Shown here one piece after another: positions 1 through 9,213 of a stretch of 64,000 nt of DNA. A model generated the notes under the pieces. That model worked only from the letters and a program-made list of their open reading frames with translations, was not told the DNA's origin and searched no databases. The stretch is taken from contig JAAUQT010000003.1 in NCBI GenBank assembly GCA_012033495.1, forward strand, positions 1 through 64,000, in the 5' to 3' direction. The position numbers were made by a program, and so were the translations under genes. This DNA is from Cyanobacteria bacterium RM1_2_2. Its GTDB lineage: Bacteria; Cyanobacteriota; Cyanobacteriia; Elainellales; Elainellaceae. The first letter of the stretch is position 1, and each line of letters begins with the position of its first letter.

Positions 1-11
1 TGCCTGACTTA

Positions 12-137
12 AGGAGATTTCCAGGAAAAAGTTGTTGCCACGTTTGGGGGCAGGTTTGGACTCAGTCTCGCGTCGCCCAGATGATTGATCTGCAAAACCT
101 GCCCGTACTGGGGTAGAGGGTTTCCTAGAAATCTCCT
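12..137. repeat. MITE-like repeat, family A, copy 1
   Basis: An element of about 126 bp bounded by near-perfect terminal inverted repeats (left AGGAGATTTCCAGGAAA, right TTTCCTAGAAATCTCCT; one mismatch). The interior is almost identical to the copy at 35315-35438. It has an internal inverted pair of the type GGGCAGGTTT / AAAACCTGCCC. There is no coding capacity, so it would need a transposase supplied in trans. The MITE interpretation is inference from the inverted ends and the second copy. Confidence 0.75.
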
Positions 138-344
138 AATTGCTCAGCTTGTTCGTGCTTTAGCCAGGTTTCTGGGATGGCAGCTAAAAGGGAACCGTAA
201 ATTAAAGTTGATCAACAAGTTGAATTACGGTTCATTGAGGCAACCTTCACCAATCGCTTGGAAACCGCCCTATAGTAGAAACTTAATATTTCGTCCTATG
301 ATTCAGTTTGGTTGAAGTTCGGTTCGGCAATTGCTTAACGGCTT

Positions 345-2165
345 ATGGCTCTGACTCAAAATTCTCCCCTTTCGCAGTCCAAACAGTCCACTGCCCGCAC
401 GGTGGGACGGCACTATCAGTCTTTAATTCTGATGCTGCTTGTCACCCTAACCATGCTTGGCGGCATTGCCACTCGGCTGGCTTATTTGCAGCTTCTTCAA
501 GGAGAACGAAACCGCCAGCTTGCCGATAATAATCGAGTACGGTTGATTCCGCGTCAGCCAGAACGGGGCAACATTCTCGATCGTAAAGGCCGAATTCTAG
601 CCGGAAATCGCCTTTCCTATGCGGTGTTTCTCTGGCCGATTTCTAATTCGCAGCAAGAATGGGAGCAGATTTTGCCTCGGCTGGCTAAAACGCTAAATAT
701 TCCGCTGCAAAATATTCAAACTCGTTTAGAGCAAGCAGGCTATAGTTCTCCGGTGTTGGTGCGGATTGCGCGAGGCTTGAGTCCGGCGCAGGTTACGGCT
801 TTGGCAGAGTTTAGTCAAGAGCTTAAGGGCGTGCAGGTGCAGGCAGAAGCAGTGCGGAACTACCCCTATGGCGATTTGGGGGCGCATGTGCTGGGCTACA
901 CCGGAGAAATGAGCGACGAAGACTTGCAAACCCATCAGGATGCAGGCTACCGCTTGGGCGATGTGATCGGGCAGATGGGGGTCGAGTCCGCGTTTGAGAA
1001 ACAGTTGCGCGGCGAATGGGGCGGGCAGCAAGTTGAGGTAGACGGAGCCGGGCGGGTGCTGCGGGTGCTAGGAGAGAAGCCAGCGCGGGCGGGTAACGAT
1101 GTGCAGCTTACTTTGGATCTTGATGTGCAAAGGTCGGCTGAACGGGCCCTTGGCAACCGCAAAGGCGCAATTGTGGCCATCGACCCACGCAATGGAGCAG
1201 TGTTGGCCATGGTGAGCCGTCCTGCTTTTGATCCCAACTTGTTTTCAACCTACATTACCGACGCCCAATGGCAACAGCTTCAAAGCAAAGAATTTCCGTT
1301 TGTGAACCGCTCCCTACAAGGGTATCCGCCTGCCAGTACGTTCAAAATTGTGACAACTACAGCAGCAATTGAGTCAGGAAAGTTTCCGCCCAGCACGGTT
1401 TTAGGCACTTTCCCTTACCTGGAAGTGGGCGGCATTCAGTTTTGGGATTGGAACCGGGCTGGCTTTGGCCCACTCGACTTCCCAGGCGCTATGGCTTGGA
1501 GTAGTGACACGTTTTTCTACCAAACGGCGCTAGGGATGGGAGAAAAGCCTTTGATTCAATGGACGAGGCGCTATGGTTTTGGGCAAAAAACAGGAATTGA
1601 AATTGGCAAAGAAGAATCTGCTGGACTCGTGCCGGATGAAGCCTGGAAGCAAGCCGAACTCAAAGAACCTTGGTATGCGGGTGATACAGTCAATATGTCG
1701 ATTGGGCAGGGCTACTTACAGTCTTCGCCTCTACAGGTTGCTGTCATGTTCGCAGTGGCGGCAAATGAAGGGCATCGGGTCAAGCCTCACCTTTTGTTGG
1801 GTAACGAAGCAGCTCGAAACTGGCGTGAGTCGCTCAATATGAGTCAAGAAACGCTGCAAATCTTGAAAGATGGGTTGCGAATGGTTGTCAGCTCCGGTAC
1901 CGGACAAGCCGGCACTGCTCCAGATTTACCTCCTATTTCAGGTAAAACTGGCACCGCTGAAGATCCGCCCCGTGACTCTCATAGCTGGTTTGGTGGGTTT
2001 GGCCCAACCGATCAACCTGAAATTGTGGTGGTCGCGTTTGGCGAAAACTCCGGCGGCGGCGGTGGCAAAGTTGCGGCCCCAATGGTGCGGCAAGTTTTGG
2101 AGACCTACTTCAACGGCAAGCAGGCCACAGGTGCGGCTGAACCGGCTGATGTGACTAGCGATTAG
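345..2165 (+). CDS. mrdA: Penicillin-binding protein 2 (peptidoglycan D,D-transpeptidase)
   Basis: Class B penicillin-binding protein that cross-links peptidoglycan on the periplasmic side during side-wall growth (family knowledge). The 606-residue product has a short cytoplasmic N-terminus, one membrane anchor at about residues 28-50, a dimerisation/pedestal region beginning around the RGNILDRKGR motif, and a C-terminal transpeptidase domain. The acyl-serine motif STFK, an SSD-type second motif and the KTGT box are all visible in the expected order. The ATG at 345 gives the normal length; no strong Shine-Dalgarno is seen. It stands alone, with the BioD-like gene convergent downstream. PBP2 rather than PBP3 is chosen from the N-terminal pattern; the rod-shape role is inferred from the family. 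Confidence 0.93.
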   Translation: MALTQNSPLSQSKQSTARTVGRHYQSLILMLLVTLTMLGGIATRLAYLQLLQGERNRQLADNNRVRLIPRQPERGNILDRKGRILAGNRLSYAVFLWPISNSQQEWEQILPRLAKTLNIPLQNIQTRLEQAGYSSPVLVRIARGLSPAQVTALAEFSQELKGVQVQAEAVRNYPYGDLGAHVLGYTGEMSDEDLQTHQDAGYRLGDVIGQMGVESAFEKQLRGEWGGQQVEVDGAGRVLRVLGEKPARAGNDVQLTLDLDVQRSAERALGNRKGAIVAIDPRNGAVLAMVSRPAFDPNLFSTYITDAQWQQLQSKEFPFVNRSLQGYPPASTFKIVTTTAAIESGKFPPSTVLGTFPYLEVGGIQFWDWNRAGFGPLDFPGAMAWSSDTFFYQTALGMGEKPLIQWTRRYGFGQKTGIEIGKEESAGLVPDEAWKQAELKEPWYAGDTVNMSIGQGYLQSSPLQVAVMFAVAANEGHRVKPHLLLGNEAARNWRESLNMSQETLQILKDGLRMVVSSGTGQAGTAPDLPPISGKTGTAEDPPRDSHSWFGGFGPTDQPEIVVVAFGENSGGGGGKVAAPMVRQVLETYFNGKQATGAAEPADVTSD

Positions 2166-2254
2166 AACTCGACAGCAGCCCTTGAAGGGTCGCCCCTATG
2201 GACTGAGAAATCTTCTGAGCAAAGTACCCCTCAGTTCCCTCAGTTGGCTGAGTC

Positions 2255-2311
2255 AGGGCAGGTTTTGCTGAGTCCTTTGCAGTACGATGCTCACATTGGA
2301 AAACCTGCCCT
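2255..2311. repeat. 12-bp perfect inverted repeat between convergent genes
   Basis: AGGGCAGGTTTT at 2255-2266 is matched by AAAACCTGCCCT at 2300-2311, with a 33-base loop. It lies between the convergent PBP2 and BioD-like genes. There is no clear U-tract, so a terminator role is uncertain. The same arm sequence recurs inside repeat families A and B, so this may be a decayed relic of such an element. Confidence 0.55.
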
Positions 2312-2341
2312 ATAGATTTTGTTTGTTAGGAAAGCTCAGAA

Positions 2342-3430
2342 TCAGGCGGTCGCAACTGGCGTTAAGCCTAATTTGGTCAGCAACCGTTCGATATTGACAT
2401 GTTTCGCCATCATTTGATAAACCGCTTGTACCTTAATTGGCTCATGTAAGCGAACTTGCCCAAAGGCTTGATCAACAATCTCAACGGTGGTTAGCGTATC
2501 GAGATCAACCGACAGAATGGGGATTTCTAGATCTTCAGCGCGGCTCAAAATCGTGGGCGACGGTGGAATGTGCCCCGTCAGGATGAGGCATTGGGTTGAG
2601 GTTTCGAGGGCTGCTAACTGAATATCGGTGCGGTCGCCGCCTGTCACTACTGCCATGTTACGAGCTTTGCGGAAATACTCTAAAGCCGAGTTGACATTCA
2701 TCGCCCCAATTTTTAAGCTCTCCACCAGCAGATCTAGCCGATCGGGACGACACAACACCTCTGCTTTAAGCTGATGCACCAATTCGCCAACGCTGACGCT
2801 ACGCAGGAGGTCATTGCGGGGGAGAATGCCAATCACCTCGATACCGTGCTGGGTCAGAAAAGGCTGCACCTGAGTTTGCACCTGCTCAATCTGATCAGGC
2901 GGCACATCATTGATTAAGACCCCAATCAACCGATTACCAAGCTCCTGTTTGGCGGCTAGCAGCCTGTCTACAATTAAAGCCGAATGGAATCGCGACACCA
3001 GCACCACAGCCGCATCTAACTGCTGAGCGATTTGAGGTAAAGCCAGATCAAACAGCTTGCCTTCTTCCAGAGTTCCGGCTCCCTCTAGAAGCACTAGATC
3101 ATGATTGGAGTAATGGGTATATTGTTCTAACTTCTGCTGATAGTTGGTGGGATCGTCGCCACGAATGCGTTGTGTGATGGTGTCGTGATCAAGCGGCAAT
3201 AGCGTTGGTAGAACCTGATTTTCCGCTAAATTGAGCGTTTTTGCAATAAACAGCACATCTTCCTCAACCTTGCCTGTTTGCGCAGAACTCAAGCAAGTAC
3301 CAATTGGTTTCCCGTAGGCAATGTCTAGCCCTTGATTTTGCAACTGATGCGCCATGCCGAGCACCAGCGCTGACTTACCACTGTAGGATTCGGAAGATCC
3401 AATGAGGAGAAACTTGGCGGATTTTGGCAC
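2342..3430 (-). CDS. Phosphotransacetylase-family protein: BioD-like P-loop domain plus DRTGG domain
   Basis: Predicted cytoplasmic protein of 362 residues. The N-terminal half is a dethiobiotin-synthetase-like P-loop NTPase (SSESYSGKSAL near residue 12-22 as the phosphate-binding loop; an LLEGAGTLEE segment near residue 115 equivalent to the BioD EGAGG region). The C-terminal half resembles the DRTGG regulatory domain found at the front of long phosphotransacetylases (VVTGGDRTDIQLAAL near residue 260). The catalytic PTA domain itself is absent, so acetyltransferase activity is not expected despite the usual database name. Proteins of this layout are common in cyanobacteria and their function is unproven. 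The ATG start at 3430 directly precedes the P-loop strand. Confidence 0.82.
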   Translation of the reverse strand: MPKSAKFLLIGSSESYSGKSALVLGMAHQLQNQGLDIAYGKPIGTCLSSAQTGKVEEDVLFIAKTLNLAENQVLPTLLPLDHDTITQRIRGDDPTNYQQKLEQYTHYSNHDLVLLEGAGTLEEGKLFDLALPQIAQQLDAAVVLVSRFHSALIVDRLLAAKQELGNRLIGVLINDVPPDQIEQVQTQVQPFLTQHGIEVIGILPRNDLLRSVSVGELVHQLKAEVLCRPDRLDLLVESLKIGAMNVNSALEYFRKARNMAVVTGGDRTDIQLAALETSTQCLILTGHIPPSPTILSRAEDLEIPILSVDLDTLTTVEIVDQAFGQVRLHEPIKVQAVYQMMAKHVNIERLLTKLGLTPVATA

Positions 3431-3681
3431 ATCCCAACTCCTAATTTTAAATTTTAAACAGATTGATCCTAACCGCTAGATTTAACTACTGAATTCAAAG
3501 AAAGAGTGTTCTACCTGATAGCGTTTCCTAATTTTATGGGGTTTGTTTATTTTTTCTCACTAAATTTATGGCTTTACCTCTATCTAGAAGTCCAATTGGA
3601 GCGCAGTGATAGATTTCTGCAAGGCAGAGTAGCCTTAAGTCTAGCGTTAGGCAGCCAGAAGGAGGAGAACAACCGCATAGT

Positions 3682-3810
3682 AGGGGGCTGTCATCCACAG
3701 CTAAAACCCTGACCTTGGCAAAGCGACAGCCCCTAGCCTGTTTTGGGGAACGGGCGCGATCCGGCGGATGCCCTCAACCGTTTGACCCCGAATGGATGAC
3801 GCGCCCTAGC
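3682..3810. repeat. Double-hairpin intergenic repeat, family C, copy 1
   Basis: A repeat of about 128 bp, homologous to 7298-7429 and 47787-47912. The left part can fold through GGGGCTGTC / GACAGCCCC and the right part through GGGCGCG / CGCGCCC; both stems are kept in this copy and in copy 2. It sits in the 519-bp gap between the BioD-like gene and ebsA, in which no gene is apparent. It could be a non-autonomous mobile element or a structured RNA; nothing decides between them. Confidence 0.75.
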
Positions 3811-3860
3811 AAGGCAAAATTCAAGGAAAATTTTTAACAGTAGCAGTTGCCCAAAGATGC

Positions 3861-3888
3861 AAAAAGGGGCAGACCATCGCTACCCCTT
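3861..3888 (-). terminator. Rho-independent terminator of ebsA
   Basis: On the minus strand AAGGGG is followed 14 bases later by CCCCTTTTT, forming a GC-rich stem with a U-tract. It lies about 60 bases past the ebsA stop codon and is correctly oriented for that gene. Confidence 0.6.
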
Positions 3889-3949
3889 CCCCTTTGACGA
3901 AACTCAACCCGCGTTAGCCCGTAGCTTGAACTTGAGGGGTTAGACAGCG

Positions 3950-4330
3950 TTAATCATCCAAACGCAGCAGCTTACGGTAGAAGGCTTGAGAAAAATCGGC
4001 AATCCGCGCGCCTTTGAAGATGAACAGAACTTCGATCAAAAAATCGACGAATTCAAAATTTGCCATTGTCACTTCGTAGCTGAGATCGGCGTTACCATCA
4101 AACTGCATCCGGCAGCGAGTCAGGTCGGCGGGCAGCGAAGAAATATTCCAAGTCGCCACAAAAGGAATGCTTTCGCCGCCCTCAATCTTGCGCGATCCTT
4201 CCAAATTTCCTCGTTGATATAGGCTAATGGCTAAGGGCAAAGCACTCCGCTTCCGTCCTTGGTAGTAGGGCGCGTAAACACTGACATCACGAGGGTTTGC
4301 GGGCTGGAGTTTCTCTAGAGACATGCTCAA
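3950..4330 (-). CDS. ebsA: EbsA-family protein (type IV pilus / biofilm self-suppression)
   Basis: A 126-residue soluble protein without signal peptide or membrane segment. The pattern of an N-terminal VYAPYYQGRKR segment, a central PFVATWNISSLPADLT segment and a C-terminal FYRKLLRL end matches what I recall of the cyanobacterial EbsA family. In Synechococcus elongatus EbsA is required for type IV pilus assembly and for repression of biofilm formation. The match is from memory of the family and has not been searched. It is monocistronic, with its own terminator-like hairpin downstream. The ATG at 4330 gives the usual length, although the second Met two residues in could also be used. Confidence 0.62.
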   Translation of the reverse strand: MSMSLEKLQPANPRDVSVYAPYYQGRKRSALPLAISLYQRGNLEGSRKIEGGESIPFVATWNISSLPADLTRCRMQFDGNADLSYEVTMANFEFVDFLIEVLFIFKGARIADFSQAFYRKLLRLDD

Positions 4331-4434
4331 TTCCTAGGTTTTAGCTGAGTTCAAACTTGCAACTTAGGCGCGATCTGGAGTTTCAACTACTGAAGTAAAC
4401 CTTCCAAGTCAACCTTTCAGTAGTATTCCCGCAG

Positions 4435-5741
4435 ATGGATTCTCCAATACATCTTCGTGGCAAATTTAAAGAGTCAAAGCGAATTTTAGCGATTTTACAG
4501 GAATTTTTACGATTGTCACTACTGCAAGTTGTTGTAATTGGCGGAGGAGCCGCTGGCTTTTTTGGAGCAATTGTCTGCGCTGAAACCCATCCGCAGGCGC
4601 AAGTCACCTTACTGGAAGCGAGTCATCAGCCGCTGAGTAAGGTGAGGATTTCTGGCGGCGGCCGCTGCAATGTCACCCATGCTTGCTTCGATCCGGTTGC
4701 CTTGGTGCAACACTATCCCAGAGGTGGACGGGCCCTGCGAGGTGCATTTAGCCGCTTTCAGCCACGAGATACGGTTGCTTGGTTTGCTCAGCGGGGGGTG
4801 GTGCTCAAAACGGAAGCAGATGGGCGGATGTTTCCTGTCACTGACGATTCGCAAACGATTGTGGACTGTCTAATCCAGGCTGCACATCGGGCAGGAGTCA
4901 AAGTTTGGACAGCTTCGCCAGTGGATACCGTAACGCGGTTGGAGTCAGGATTTGAGGTTTACTTAAAATCTGGAACCCCGCTTCAGGCTGATCGACTGCT
5001 GCTCGCCACAGGCAGCAATCCGCGCGCTATCAGGTTGCCAAAGCTTTAGGGCACTCGATTCTTGCTCCTGTGCCTTCGCTGTTTACCTTCACCATCACCG
5101 AGCCAGAATTGCGAGCCTTGGCAGGGGTTGCGGTCGAAACCGTTCAGGCGCGTCTGCTGTTGCCCAATCAAAAGCCTTTGGAGCAAACTGGCCCATTGCT
5201 AATTACCCACTGGGGGCTAAGTGGCCCAGCGATCCTCAAACTTTCGGCTTGGGGGGCAAGAGCGCTGCATGATTGTCACTATCAGGCGACCCTGCAACTC
5301 AACTGGCTTCCCGATCTTTCGGCTGAGCAGCTACACCAACAGTTGCTGGCCGTCAAACAAACCCAACCCAAACGGCAGTTAGCCACCCATAGCCCGTTTG
5401 ATCTGTCGCGGCGGCTCTGGCAATATGTGCTGGCAAAAATCGGGATTGTACCTGAACAGCGGTGGGCAGATGCGTCCAAAAAACAGCTTACGCAGCTTGT
5501 CCAGGAGCTACATCAGGGGCAATATGCGATTCAAGGCAAGGGCGCTTTTAAGGAAGAATTTGTCACCTGCGGCGGTGTGAACTTGAAAGAAGTCGATTTC
5601 AAAACAATGGAAAGCCGCCTCTGTCCTAGACTCTACTTTGCAGGCGAAATTTTGGATATTGATGGGGTGACAGGTGGCTTCAATTTTCAAAGTGCTTGGA
5701 CAACGGGATGGCTCGCAGGGCAAGCAATTGGCAAGCTGTAA
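4435..5741 (+). CDS. HI0933/YhiN-family flavoprotein (aminoacetone oxidase-like), frameshifted
   Basis: FAD-dependent oxidoreductase of the HI0933/BaiN family. The first reading frame (4435-5049) has the dinucleotide motif VVIGGGAAGFFGA and the family hallmark GGGRCNVTH. The second (5070-5741) has the C-terminal GAFKEEFVTCGGVNLKEVD and GEILDIDGVTGGFNFQSA blocks. The two halves join perfectly if one G is restored at 5026-5027: frame 1 reads NPR, then the other frame continues YQVAKALGHSILAPVPSLFT. The intact protein would be about 430 residues, the normal family length. The N-terminal stretch before LQVVVIGGG is longer than usual, so the true start may lie downstream, near residue 20. Substrate is unknown for most family members. 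This is a sequencing error or a recent lesion. Confidence 0.85.
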
Positions 5742-5819
5742 CTTCAGTGGAGCCTATCCCGCTGTGCTGCGAGCGGATGTATTCGACGGTACTCAATCAA
5801 GCTTACCGGAGCCACTTAT

Positions 5820-5875
5820 GATGTGAATGGATTGATGTGAATGGATTGATGTGAATGGATTGATGTGAATAGAAT
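5820..5875. repeat. 14-bp tandem repeat (about 4 units)
   Basis: The unit GATGTGAATGGATT is repeated head to tail almost perfectly, the last unit diverging. It lies in the 175-bp gap before the small ORF at 5917. Confidence 0.85.
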
Positions 5876-5916
5876 CAAGCCTGATTTGAAAGAGACTTAG
5901 TGAACACTAATAATGG

Positions 5917-6186
5917 ATGTCAAAAGCGATGGCAACCACAACTCGCATTGGTACAACCTTTATTGTGTTGAGCCAACTGCTCGATCGATTAGTTTCGGGT
6001 AACTATCGCGGACGGAATGCCATTAAAGATGAACTGGTTCGTCTGGTACAGCGGGGGGGGGGAACAAATACTCGGATTGATATTGATCTCAACGGTCGAT
6101 CGGTGGCTGGAGGATTCACACCATTGGTTTTAGTTGAAGATGTAAACTTGGGAAATCTGAAAGCTCCAAGAAATTTCGTATTTTAA
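5917..6186 (+). CDS. Small hypothetical protein with a G10 tract
   Basis: An 89-residue reading frame that I do not recognise. It has an internal Met at residue 5 (MATTTRIG), which may be the true start. It then has a hydrophobic/helical stretch (TTFIVLSQLLDRL), a basic middle section and a GGG turn encoded by a run of ten G residues at 6053-6062. No signal peptide, membrane helix or catalytic motif is apparent. The G10 run is prone to slippage, so the downstream half depends on the run length being correct. It is convergent with the GT10 gene. That it is coding is a moderate guess based on length and composition. Confidence 0.45.
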   Translation: MSKAMATTTRIGTTFIVLSQLLDRLVSGNYRGRNAIKDELVRLVQRGGGTNTRIDIDLNGRSVAGGFTPLVLVEDVNLGNLKAPRNFVF

Positions 6187-6223
6187 TAGCTTTATAGAAC
6201 CCATTTGGCACTTATCTAGTTTC

Positions 6224-7210
6224 TCAAGCTTTCAAATGGATGCGATAAAGCCTGTCAACAATGTTTGAAAGCATTTGCTCGCTAAAAACTTTATCAAAAA
6301 ATTTCATTTGGCTTCTTTTCTCTAAAACCTCATTTCCAGCCTTGATGCACAGATTTATGCGTTCTCGAAATTCCTCAAAATTCATTCTCTGCATATAATC
6401 AAACAGTTCATCTGTAGATTCAAAATCGCAATAATCCAAGAAGCTGTTTGAAGGAAAGTTCTCATATATCTTGTTGCCGTTTCCGTAATATACAGGAAGG
6501 CATCCTGCTTGGATACTATCCCATATCTTTTCAGTACAGTAGTAGTTATAGTTTGTGTTTTCAAAGCAAATATTGAAGCGGTAGGAACCAAGGATTTCCC
6601 GCTTTCTATCTTTCCATTTGCCCCTTCTTGAATCTTCAATGGAGAAACCTCTCGGCCAGTCCTTTCCGTAGATATCCACGAAACCCATCTGATGACCCGC
6701 TAAAGCTATTTGAGTTCTCAGATAGCAGAGATCCAGTTCTACGCCGTTTCGCTTTAGACTCCATTTTGCTTTATCGTTTCGATACAGCGCTAAGATTGCG
6801 GTCTTATGCTTTCTAGCTTCAAAGTCCTGTTTCTCATAGCTTCTTAGTTTTGTCTTAAATGCGTTTCCATAGCGTGAATAGTTGTCGAAATATATATCAC
6901 CTGTATACGCATTCATGATTTCAACGGAAAGACCACCGGGCAGCATTTTTCTAGTTTGTTCAAAGTGAGTATCAAATCTAGGCTCGTGAGTCCAAAGCAG
7001 TGCCGTCTTTCCGGTGAATAAATGAGCAATGGTCAGTGGTCGAAAGCAGCGACCCACTAAAATGTCACACTCCCTTTGGCTGTTTGTTGTGACAATTCCA
7101 TAATTCTTCAAAAACTGTATTGCCTCTGATTTTGAGAACGGAGTGTACTCCATAGAGTCAACTTTGTATACTCTGATCAAATTCTTCACCTCAGAGAAGC
7201 GCTCCAACAA
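6224..7210 (-). CDS. Glycosyltransferase family 10 (alpha-1,3-fucosyltransferase-like)
   Basis: A 328-residue cytoplasmic glycosyltransferase of the GT10 fold. The C-terminal half carries the family signature: FNICFENTNYNYYCTEKIWD followed by AGCLPVYYG, the nucleotide-sugar binding region, plus the following IYENFPSNSF(L) block. Family members transfer fucose from GDP-fucose onto GlcNAc-containing acceptors, usually in surface polysaccharide or lipopolysaccharide; donor and acceptor here are not determinable. The gene is visibly more AT-rich than its neighbours and is not in a polysaccharide operon. Together with the family C repeat just upstream (7298-7429), this suggests horizontal acquisition (inference). 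The ATG at 7210 is the first Met in frame. Confidence 0.82.
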   Translation of the reverse strand: MLERFSEVKNLIRVYKVDSMEYTPFSKSEAIQFLKNYGIVTTNSQRECDILVGRCFRPLTIAHLFTGKTALLWTHEPRFDTHFEQTRKMLPGGLSVEIMNAYTGDIYFDNYSRYGNAFKTKLRSYEKQDFEARKHKTAILALYRNDKAKWSLKRNGVELDLCYLRTQIALAGHQMGFVDIYGKDWPRGFSIEDSRRGKWKDRKREILGSYRFNICFENTNYNYYCTEKIWDSIQAGCLPVYYGNGNKIYENFPSNSFLDYCDFESTDELFDYMQRMNFEEFRERINLCIKAGNEVLEKRSQMKFFDKVFSEQMLSNIVDRLYRIHLKA

Positions 7211-7297
7211 TAGGTTTGTATGTGGGATCAGGAGTGGAAAATTTTGAGCACACTTAGAGGATGCTTTGAATACTGGTTTGAATATTGGATAGATGCA

Positions 7298-7429
7298 CTA
7301 GGGGCTGTCGTCAACTCCAGCTAGAACCCTGACCATGGCAAGGCTACAGCCCCTAGCCTGTTTTTGGAGGCGGGCGCGATCATGCTGATGCCGTAAACGT
7401 TTGACCATTAATGGATGACGCGCCCTAGC
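7298..7429. repeat. Double-hairpin intergenic repeat, family C, copy 2
   Basis: The best preserved copy of family C. It is bounded by short inverted ends CTAGGGG / CGCCCTAG and contains both conserved stems (GGGGCTGTC with a matching GACAGCCCC-like arm, and GGGCGCG / CGCGCCC). It lies between the GT10 gene and tRNA-Arg. The rest of the 452-bp gap holds only a spurious ORF (7489-7701) that runs into the tRNA. Confidence 0.75.
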
Positions 7430-7662
7430 ATCCTGATGTTCTTATGCAATTGCATGAGCAATAGGAGCAAAGAGCGACAGGACAAGAAATGCGCCAGCTT
7501 TTCATCAGGATGAAAGTGCAAACGACTATCCCTCTATTCGGAATGATTCGAGGCAATCCCTACATTCAGCCCAGCATTCAAGAAAACTTTATAGAAGGAA
7601 GATTGAAGGCTGCACCCCCAGCCAGCGATTCTACCCTGCACCGCTTTTTTTACAATTACATA

Positions 7663-7736
7663 CGGGACTGGCGCGACTCGAACGCACTACCTGTCGCTTA
7701 GGAGGCGACCGCTCTATCCTGCTGAGCTACAGCCCC
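7663..7736 (-). tRNA. tRNA-Arg (anticodon CCU)
   Basis: A 74-nt cloverleaf on the minus strand. The 7-bp acceptor stem is GGGGCTG / CAGTCCC with one G-U pair. The D arm is GCTC/GAGC. The anticodon stem GTCGC/GCGAC carries loop CTCCTAA, giving anticodon CCU, which reads AGG. The T arm GTGCG-TTCGAGT-CGCGC is canonical. CCA is not encoded (the discriminator G is followed by TA). No intron is present. Confidence 0.95.
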
Positions 7737-7779
7737 AGAATTTTTGTGATTACAGACCATTGTGATCATAACATCTACC

Positions 7780-8898
<1,119 letters not shown>

Positions 8899-9054
8899 TT
8901 ACCTAAACAGCTAGTAAATCTCGGAACTACACCCGCACTGAAGTTAACGTAAGAATACGATGTTGCCATGAATGAGTGGGTAAGTCGGTGGACAAAATGA
9001 ACCGTCAGATGCGTTTCGGCTCTGCTCACCGCGCCAACCTTCGCATTCGATCGG

Positions 9055-9142
9055 TTGAGCGCAGTCAAACGGTGAGTTGAGCGCAGTCAAACGGTGGGTT
9101 GAGCGCAGTCAAACGGTGGGTTGAGCGCAGTCGAAACCCGAA
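9055..9142. repeat. 22-bp tandem repeat (4 units)
   Basis: The unit TTGAGCGCAGTCAAACGGTG plus two bases is repeated at 9055, 9077, 9099 and 9121, the last unit diverging after 15 bases. It lies in the 327-bp gap between the divergent tocopherol cyclase and HlyD genes. The TTG that opens the long ORF in the track (9121) is simply the first codon of the last unit. Confidence 0.9.
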
Positions 9143-9213
9143 TTTCAAGTCCGTTTCATTGGGTTCTTCTACTAATCTGTTATGCCATCCTATTTGTAAA
9201 AGTATTACTCCTG

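Noticed and set aside
85-315. 76-codon plus-strand ORF at the window start
   Set aside because: It starts inside a family A repeat and shows no protein-like features.
3506-3712. 68-codon plus-strand ORF
   Set aside because: It ends inside a family C repeat, has no recognisable family and an improbable composition.
7489-7701. 70-codon plus-strand ORF
   Set aside because: It runs into tRNA-Arg on the opposite strand, has no family resemblance and overlaps a well-supported RNA gene.
9055-9142. Possible CRISPR array
   Set aside because: The units are contiguous with no spacers; it is a simple tandem duplication. No cas genes or spacer-separated repeats were seen anywhere in the window.
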